Part shown: positions 59,056-64,000 of the stretch, piece after piece
How the letters are laid out: each line of letters begins with the position of its first letter
How positions within the stretch are numbered: position 1 is the stretch's first letter
Origin: Sporosarcina jeotgali
GTDB lineage: Bacteria; Bacillota; Bacilli; Bacillales_A; Planococcaceae
Direction: 5' to 3'
Assembly (NCBI RefSeq): GCF_033304595.1
Contig: NZ_CP116341.1
Location: 2,397,001 to 2,461,000 of the forward strand
Length of the DNA: 64,000 bases
Notes under the pieces: generated by a model
What the model saw: only the letters and a program-made list of their open reading frames with translations
Database searches by the model: none
What the model was told of the DNA's origin: nothing
Translations under genes and position numbers: made by a program

Positions 59056-60240
59056 TTACAAAAGCATACCTCCAACAGCTCCCGCCACAACTGCCATCCA
59101 GGGGGGGAGTTTCCAGTATGTCAGCATACTGAACAACACCGCCGCTAAAGCAAAATCCGTTGCTTGTAAGACAGAACTGGACCAAATCGGGGTATAGAAT
59201 GCAGAGATTAGAATTCCAATCACTGCTGCATTGACACCCATAATCGCCCCCTTGACCTTTAGATTGTTTCGTAACTGGTCCCAAAAAGGCAGCGCTCCTA
59301 GAATCAGCAGAAATGCGGGCAAAAACACAGAAAAAGTTGCGATGAGTCCGCCGGTCCATCCTTTCATGACCGTGCCTAAATAAGCAGCAAACGTAAAAAG
59401 AGGCCCGGGCACGGCTTGGGTTGCACCGTATCCTGCTAAAAAGGATTCTTTGCTAATCCAGCCGGTCGGGACAAATTCTTGTTCAAGTAACGGCAGCACA
59501 ACATGTCCGCCGCCAAATACAAGTGATCCGGATCGATAGAAACTATCGATCATAGCAATCCAGACGGACCCTGTCAGTTCCCGGAGAATTGGCAGCAGCA
59601 CTAACAATCCGACAAACAAGAGTAAGCAGATTGCAGAAACGCGCTTCGTAATGGGAAAGCTCGTTTTAGCTGACTCTTCTTCTTTATGCTGTTTGAACAC
59701 TAAGAATCCAACGAGGGCTGCAATCAGGATAACCCCGACTTGAGTCCAAGCAGATGGCCACAGCAGTGTACCAATCAGCGCAAAAAGTGCCATCGTTTTC
59801 CTCGTGATATCTGGTGTCAGATTCTTAGCCATTCCGAGGATGGCATGGGCAACGACCGCCACTGCGACGAGTTTCAACCCGTGGATCCAGCCAGCGTTTC
59901 CGATATCCGTCGTCACTAGCAATCCAGCGAATAAGATAAGTGCGATCACTGACGGCAGTGTAAATCCGAGGAACGAAACGATGCCGCCAAGTACTCCTGC
60001 GCGCATAACTCCAATTCCGATCCCCACCTGACTGCTGGCCGGTCCTGGTAAAAATTGCGACAAAGCGACGAGATCTGCATAGCTTTTTTCGTCCATCCAC
60101 TTTCTTCTGCGAATGTATTCCGCGTGAAAATAGCCCAAGTGCGCAGTGGGTCCTCCGAATGATGTGAACCCGAGACGTGTTGAGACTAGTAAGATTTCCA
60201 ATAATGATTTCAATTTTTGTTTCAAATTTGCCGGCTTCAT
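59056..60240 (-). CDS. chrA: Chromate transporter (ChrA, two-domain form)
   Basis: About 394 residues from MKPANLKQKLKS; the ATG at 60240 follows AAGGAGGCTCCT. Two homologous halves are seen, each starting with a GFTSFGGPTAHLGYF or SLVFGGGHVVLPLLEQEF type motif and each with ALSQFLPGPASSQVGIGIG or GYGATQAVPGPLFTFAAYLG. Both are CHR-domain signatures. About ten membrane segments. ChrA exports chromate, probably in exchange for sulfate or protons, and confers resistance. The family is not proven to carry only chromate. Confidence 0.93.
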   Translation of the reverse strand: MKPANLKQKLKSLLEILLVSTRLGFTSFGGPTAHLGYFHAEYIRRRKWMDEKSYADLVALSQFLPGPASSQVGIGIGVMRAGVLGGIVSFLGFTLPSVIALILFAGLLVTTDIGNAGWIHGLKLVAVAVVAHAILGMAKNLTPDITRKTMALFALIGTLLWPSAWTQVGVILIAALVGFLVFKQHKEEESAKTSFPITKRVSAICLLLFVGLLVLLPILRELTGSVWIAMIDSFYRSGSLVFGGGHVVLPLLEQEFVPTGWISKESFLAGYGATQAVPGPLFTFAAYLGTVMKGWTGGLIATFSVFLPAFLLILGALPFWDQLRNNLKVKGAIMGVNAAVIGILISAFYTPIWSSSVLQATDFALAAVLFSMLTYWKLPPWMAVVAGAVGGMLL

Positions 60241-60595
60241 AGGAGCCTCCTTCTTTAAGAGTATCACTTAACTAATTTGTATCATTCATTTTCAAAGGTT
60301 CGTAACACCTATCATGAAGGTATCATGTCCCTCACTAGTTAGACAGCATCCCCAAAGAAATTTACAAAGTCTTAATAAAGTTTGTCCCATTGGGCTGCTG
60401 CTAAAGCAGAATTGTAAGCGGGAATTCACATAGGGTGGTGCACCATTAAGAGACCATGAATCCTAGGCAGAAGTCGCAATTCGTCCTTTTCCCGTCCGTA
60501 CAGTGGATAGTTCAATGAATATTTTAATAGAGCAAATTATGATACACTTGCACAATACTACTTAGTCAATCGAACTACTTTTAAAGGAGTCTGCT
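60241..60595. other. Leader region of the B12-sensor operon
   Basis: No gene. The stretch holds AGGGTGGTGCACC near 60434, superficially like a T-box tail, but I cannot build a full T-box or cobalamin riboswitch from it. AAAGGAGTCTGCT before 60596 is the ribosome site. Confidence 0.45.
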
Positions 60596-60901
60596 ATGTA
60601 TATTGTCAATTCGACATTCCTCGTTCCGCAAGAAAAAGCTGAGGAAGTCATTCATATTTATAAAAGCCGCTCGAAACGGGTCGATCAGGCAGAAGGGTTT
60701 CATTCATTTCAATTGCTCCAAAACCACAAGCGCCCCGGCGAGCTTGTCGTCCATATGGAATGGGAATCACGTGAGCACTATCTCCAATGGGCACGCAGCG
60801 ATGAATTCAAGGAAATCCACGAGCTTGAGAAGAAGTATCCCGATCAGGAACTCGCAGGAATCATTCCAAAAGTTGCCCAGTATAAGGTGGTGGCGGACTG
60901 A
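60596..60901 (+). CDS. Heme-degrading monooxygenase-like protein (HmoA/IsdG family)
   Basis: A 101-residue ferredoxin-fold ABM-domain protein. Asn5, Trp65 and His75 keep the spacing of the IsdG catalytic set Asn7, Trp67, His77. The core ELVVHMEWESREHYLQWARSDEFKEIH is typical. It may open heme and free iron. Ribosome site AAAGGAGTCTGCT. Its stop overlaps the next ATG by one base (TGATG), so it is the first gene of a four-gene operon with the helical, B12-binding and STAS proteins. Why a heme enzyme joins them is not known. Confidence 0.8.
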   Translation: MYIVNSTFLVPQEKAEEVIHIYKSRSKRVDQAEGFHSFQLLQNHKRPGELVVHMEWESREHYLQWARSDEFKEIHELEKKYPDQELAGIIPKVAQYKVVAD

Positions 60902-61272
60902 TGGATCAGCAGATGAAAGAGCGTGCTGTAGAAGAAGTTGTCCAGCAAATATACGAAGCCTATCCTTGGTTGACGGAGAAATTCGGAGACAACGGACGGA
61001 TGCGTACCGCTGAGGATAACTTCCATCATCTTGATCATTTGGAAACTGCTTTTCAAATGGACGACAGCGGATTTTTTATTGATTACACAAAGTGGCTCGA
61101 GCAAGTGCTTACGAGCCGGAACGTCGGGACAGAATTGATTGTCGATAATTTTGAACGATTGAGTGCGGTCCTTCCCGGTAAACTGGACGATGAAAGAGAA
61201 ACCGCCTACATGGAGTATTTGCAGCTAGCACTTTCCGAGTTGCAGCAAGCAGGCGAACAAGGAGGGGTTTGA
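60901..61272 (+). CDS. Helical protein, probable partner domain of the B12 sensor
   Basis: A 123-residue, all-helical acidic protein with TAEDNFHHLDHLETAFQMDDSGFFIDYTKWLEQVLTSRNVG in pieces. I recall a similar about 100-residue helical region fused N-terminally to B12-binding domains in other Bacillales. Here it is a separate gene whose stop (TGA) directly abuts the ATG of the B12 protein. AAGGTGGTGGCGG lies before the ATG. Role inferred, possibly oligomerisation or signal transfer. Confidence 0.6.
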   Translation: MDQQMKERAVEEVVQQIYEAYPWLTEKFGDNGRMRTAEDNFHHLDHLETAFQMDDSGFFIDYTKWLEQVLTSRNVGTELIVDNFERLSAVLPGKLDDERETAYMEYLQLALSELQQAGEQGGV

Positions 61273-61935
61273 ATGCAAAATCATGCTATCAAACTGGCGA
61301 ACTTATTCTTGCACGGTGATGACCATGCAGCCATCGCTTATATAAATGAAGTCCTTTTGGAGAATAATCGGCTCATGCTGTATGAGGACCTTCTTACTCC
61401 AGCTATGATCCACATTGGCAAGCTGTGGGAGACGAACAAAATCTCTGTGGCGGATGAGCATCTGGCGACTGCTATTTGCGATTACGTCATTTCCGATTAT
61501 GAGTTCCGTAGCGCTTCTTTAGAACCAACACACCAGAAAAAAGTGATGCTGTTCGGTGTGGAAGGCGAAGAGCATTATATCGGTTTAAAAATGGCAGCAG
61601 CGGTCTTCCAGGAGTTTTCTTGGAGTGTCCGATACTTAGGACCGAATCTGCCTCTGCAGCATGCAGAAACGGCTGTCAATGCGTGGAAACCTGACGTTGT
61701 CGCCATGTCTGCCGCTCTTTCGTATCGGCTCCCGATGCTTAAGAAGTCTGTTCAAGTTCTCGCCAGCACAGAGAATAAGCCAACGATCCTAATCGGCGGG
61801 CGTATGGCACCGCATGCCAATTTCGCTGAAGAGGCAGCCCCCGGTCAAGTCATTTCCATGCCCACATTACGCAATCTGCATGAGTGGTTGAACCATTCAG
61901 GAAAGGATACTGAAATCCGACATGTCATTTCCTAA
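61273..61935 (+). CDS. Cobalamin-binding sensor (CarH-like, without HTH)
   Basis: A 220-residue protein with two parts. Residues 1-85 are the four-helix cap of B12 sensors, with W52-x9-E62-H63 (LWETNKISVADEHLA), the Wx9EH motif of CarH-type photoreceptors. Residues 89-210 are a Rossmann-like B12 domain, with E99-E-H101-Y-I-G (variant of DxHxxG, giving the lower axial His), then VVAMSAALSYRLPML and TILIGGRMAP. No DNA-binding or catalytic domain is present. It therefore probably senses light through adenosylcobalamin, or cobalamin level, and passes the signal to a partner protein. It is joined to the STAS gene by a 14-base overlap. Confidence 0.85.
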   Translation: MQNHAIKLANLFLHGDDHAAIAYINEVLLENNRLMLYEDLLTPAMIHIGKLWETNKISVADEHLATAICDYVISDYEFRSASLEPTHQKKVMLFGVEGEEHYIGLKMAAAVFQEFSWSVRYLGPNLPLQHAETAVNAWKPDVVAMSAALSYRLPMLKKSVQVLASTENKPTILIGGRMAPHANFAEEAAPGQVISMPTLRNLHEWLNHSGKDTEIRHVIS

Positions 61936-62686
61936 TTCATCTTTCCCACTGCCCATGTATGCTATAAATAAGGAGTTCGAAATCATTTCGGTCAATCAAT
62001 CCGCCATAAATACGATGACTTCCGGAGTAAGCTTCCTTGAGCTATTTGAAACAGAAAGCCGCTCTAAAGTCGAAACTCATTTACGGTTATTCACAGCTGT
62101 TGAATCATTGGAAGTGAACGCAATTTCCTCATCGGGTGCTCTTTTACTTGTAGACCTTTATATATCCTGGACTGAAGAAGATATCGGAGAAGTAATCGTT
62201 GTCAGGAAAGACGATGCGATTGCAAGAGTCAGCGCGCAGCTGGACAAGCTGCGAACGCGCCTGGCTGATACCAATTTTGAATTGCTGACTGCGAAAGAAA
62301 CTGCGGAGAATTTATTGAAAGAAAACATTAAACTGTCTTCTCCTTTTGTTGAAATTTCCGAAACGGCTGCCCTCGTACCGATTTTTGGCGAGCTGGATAG
62401 TGAAAAGTCGGATAGAATCGCGTTGACCTTGACCCAGCGCGCTTACAATTCAACTGTCGAATATGTAATCATCGATTTTACAGCAGTCGGCGAGATCGAC
62501 CAGCAAGGTTTAAGCGGTTTTGAAAAACTCGTGAATATGTTGCAGCTGGTCGGTCTCACCGTTCTCGTTTCAGGACTGCACCCGAAACACGCAAAAGAAT
62601 GGAGTACATTAGAGTCCGCTTCAACGATCAAGTTCGTGAACTCCTTACGATTAGCTGTCGAGAGTATTGTGAATTCGCCAAAGTAA
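61922..62686 (+). CDS. PAS-like/STAS-domain protein (RsbR-like)
   Basis: A 254-residue protein. Residues about 10-100 have a PAS-like order (MYAINKEFEIISVNQSAINTM, then VVRKDD). A coiled linker (about 103-135, LDKLRTRLADTNFELLTAKETAENLLKE) follows. Residues 140-252 are a STAS domain, with EYVIIDFTAVGEIDQQGLSGFEKLVNML and GLTVLVSGLHPKHAKEW. The Thr in DFT sits where RsbR proteins carry their first phospho-Thr; the second site is not clear. RsbR-like proteins build the stressosome that controls SigB. The B12 protein before it is the likely input. Confidence 0.82.
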   Translation: MSFPNSSFPLPMYAINKEFEIISVNQSAINTMTSGVSFLELFETESRSKVETHLRLFTAVESLEVNAISSSGALLLVDLYISWTEEDIGEVIVVRKDDAIARVSAQLDKLRTRLADTNFELLTAKETAENLLKENIKLSSPFVEISETAALVPIFGELDSEKSDRIALTLTQRAYNSTVEYVIIDFTAVGEIDQQGLSGFEKLVNMLQLVGLTVLVSGLHPKHAKEWSTLESASTIKFVNSLRLAVESIVNSPK

Positions 62687-62823
62687 GGAGCCAATCTGGG
62701 TAGTTGAGCGAGCAATGATAAGTGGTTTAACTGTACGTATCCAGTTGTTTTCGGCTCATAAACACCGGTCCACTATTACTAGCGTACGCTTTCTCATTGG
62801 AAGCCTGCAATTCCCCATTGCCT

Positions 62824-62878
62824 AAAAACAACACAAGCCGATTGTCCTGAATCGGACGATCAGCTTGTGTTGTTTTTT
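62824..62878. terminator. Bidirectional terminator
   Basis: AAAACAACACAAGCCGAT and ATCAGCTTGTGTTGTTTT form a long stem around TGTCCTGAATCGGACG, which adds further pairs. It separates the B12/STAS operon from the converging DUF4396 gene. The rest of 62687-62988 holds nothing else I can name. Confidence 0.9.
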
Positions 62879-62988
62879 CATTTCATTTTGTATGATAACC
62901 GCTTGATTCTAGAAGCTGGTTCATCACCATCTAGTCACACTTTCTTCAGCTAACCGCATGCGTATCTTTTCTTTCAATCCGGTCAGGT

Positions 62989-63645
62989 TCACATCGCTTC
63001 CTTAATCCCTTTCTTTATCAGCCATGCATTCGCAGGATAACTCGTCAGGAATCCTAAAATCATCGCAATTTGCATCATGAACCAATAGACAGGACTTGTC
63101 GGTTCCGGCGGAGTTTGGAAGAGTACATAATGCACGATGGCCATCCAGCCGAACATTCCGATTTCAAAAGCAATGAGGGAGATGGTGTCTGCTTTGAAGG
63201 ATTCAATGAGTGCGTGCATTTTACCTTTTTCTTTATTCATCGGGTAAATCGATGCAAATTGGAACAGGATGCCGAACAGATAGGCAAGTATGAATTCCAC
63301 TGTGTAATGTGCAAACAGAACCGACCCTGCAACGGTAAGTCCAGTCAGCGCAACAATCGGGACACCCACTGCATCTCCGAATGAGCAGCCTGATGAACAG
63401 TGCGACGTGGATGTGAAGACTTTGGCTCCTTTTCCTCTCGTGTCCTCTTTCTTTGAGTCTTTTGTCTGGATACGTCCCCATTTGAAATAAGCAAACAACG
63501 CAATGGGTCCGAAAAACCAGCCGTTCAGCGGCCAGACGACGTTCATGATCGCCATTTTCTGTGGATGCCTTATGATATCCACTATGATAATCAGACTGCT
63601 GAGCAATCCGATTCCTAGTGCCATCCATGATATAATCTCGAGCAT
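62989..63645 (-). CDS. DUF4396 membrane protein
   Basis: About 218 residues from MLEIISWMALGIGLL; the ATG at 63645 follows ATAGAGGTGATTTAC. Six or so membrane segments. DUF4396 marks are IVDIIRHPQKMAIMNVVWPLNGWFFGPIAL, then HCSSGCSFGDAVGVPIV (Cys-rich, maybe metal-binding) and YPMNKEKGKMHALIESFKADTISLIAFEIGMFGWM. The family often adjoins copper or multicopper oxidase genes, and a multicopper oxidase remnant lies just beyond. Function unproven, metal transport possible. Confidence 0.85.
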   Translation of the reverse strand: MLEIISWMALGIGLLSSLIIIVDIIRHPQKMAIMNVVWPLNGWFFGPIALFAYFKWGRIQTKDSKKEDTRGKGAKVFTSTSHCSSGCSFGDAVGVPIVALTGLTVAGSVLFAHYTVEFILAYLFGILFQFASIYPMNKEKGKMHALIESFKADTISLIAFEIGMFGWMAIVHYVLFQTPPEPTSPVYWFMMQIAMILGFLTSYPANAWLIKKGIKEAM

Positions 63646-63765
63646 GTAAATCACCTCTATTTCGTGTATAACCTGTGTTTTTGCAGATGAAACTGCATAG
63701 TTTCTGCATATATAATGGAACTTTTCAGCTGAAATCCAAAAAGCACTGCACGTGGCAGCTCTTAG

Positions 63766-64000
63766 TTTGGTGAATTGCTGAACGGATCGAATGCCCGCAA
63801 TTATTCCGTGTCCCTGAGCTCCGGGGATTCGTTCCAGCAAATCGCGACAGACGGCGGCATGCTGAACGAGCCGGTGGAAATGGAAACGCTGACGCTTACT
63901 CCTGCTGAACGTGCGGAAATTATCATTGACTTTGACCAGCTGCAAGATGTGCGCAATCTTGCGCTAGTGGATGAACAAGGAACAATTCTTCTGCCATTTG
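63766..64000 (+). pseudogene. 5'-truncated multicopper oxidase (window edge)
   Basis: The plus-strand frame reads LLNGSNARNYSVSLSSGDSF, then IATDGGMLNEPVEMETLTLTPAERAEIIIDF, and stays open to the end. This is the mid-domain of CotA/laccase-type multicopper oxidases (the GSNAR and PAERAE blocks). In the same frame a TAG at 63763 closes it on the left, with no start and no earlier domain before it. The first half of the gene is therefore missing or displaced. It may continue beyond the window. Confidence 0.8.

Noticed and set aside
60420..60470. T-box or cobalamin riboswitch before the B12-sensor operon
   Set aside because: Only AGGGTGGTGCACC recalls a T-box tail. No specifier stem, antiterminator pair or B12 box could be built.

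Overview
The window looks like a chromosomal segment of an endospore-forming, low-GC Gram-positive bacterium of the order Bacillales. Sporosarcina or a close Planococcaceae/Caryophanaceae relative is my best guess, from recall of protein families rather than from any search. The pointers are strong AGGAGG-type ribosome binding sites, frequent TTG and GTG starts, two small acid-soluble spore protein genes (a gamma-type gene and tlp), a PbuE purine efflux pump with its riboswitch, BceRS-like and ECF-sigma/anti-sigma modules, and an S-layer-anchored GDSL lipase.

Layout. 1-3.9 kb: the first codons of a probable Bce-type ABC transporter with an upstream response-regulator box, a 20-bp phased repeat array, a BceS/BceR-like two-component system, an acetyltransferase and a lipase-like hydrolase. 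4-5.1 kb: a minisatellite-encoded heptad-repeat protein and a gamma-type spore protein. 5.1-17 kb: three ECF sigma/anti-sigma modules, with small enzymes, a MerR/GNAT divergent pair, the Fe-S repair protein Ric/ScdA and two methyltransferases. 17-34.6 kb: a guanine-type purine riboswitch with pbuE, an aspartate dehydrogenase-like gene, a TetR regulator with a membrane protein, a monoamine oxidase gene broken by one TGA, tlp, the GDSL/SLH protein, a transglutaminase lipoprotein, a cold-shock gene and many small proteins. 34.6-37.5 kb: a group II intron of about 2.6 kb inserted antisense into a small gene. 37.7-42.3 kb: small conserved proteins.

42.3-57.9 kb is an accessory defence island. It holds an HTH protein, a DUF4236 protein, a DUF262/HNH protein, a Sau3AI-like GATC restriction enzyme with its C5 methyltransferase and a Vsr nuclease, an XRE/membrane pair, a BASS transporter, an IS66 element inserted in the 3' end of rloB, rloA, and a single-chain MntA-HepT fusion. 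Three copies of a hairpin-ended intergenic repeat of about 60-67 bp lie around the DUF262 gene. 58-64 kb returns to housekeeping and stress functions: a D,D-carboxypeptidase, a chromate transporter, a four-gene operon joining a heme monooxygenase-like protein, a helical protein, a CarH-like B12-binding sensor and a STAS protein, a DUF4396 protein, and a 5'-truncated multicopper oxidase at the right edge.

The most notable items are the B12-sensor/STAS operon (a possible light- or cobalamin-responsive stressosome input), the C74-type purine riboswitch wired as an ON switch before pbuE, the fused MntA-HepT toxin-antitoxin, the hairpin repeats of the defence island, and three clean gene disruptions: the intron, the IS66 insertion and the TGA nonsense codon. 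All family assignments rest on reading the sequence and on memory of the families; no search was run.
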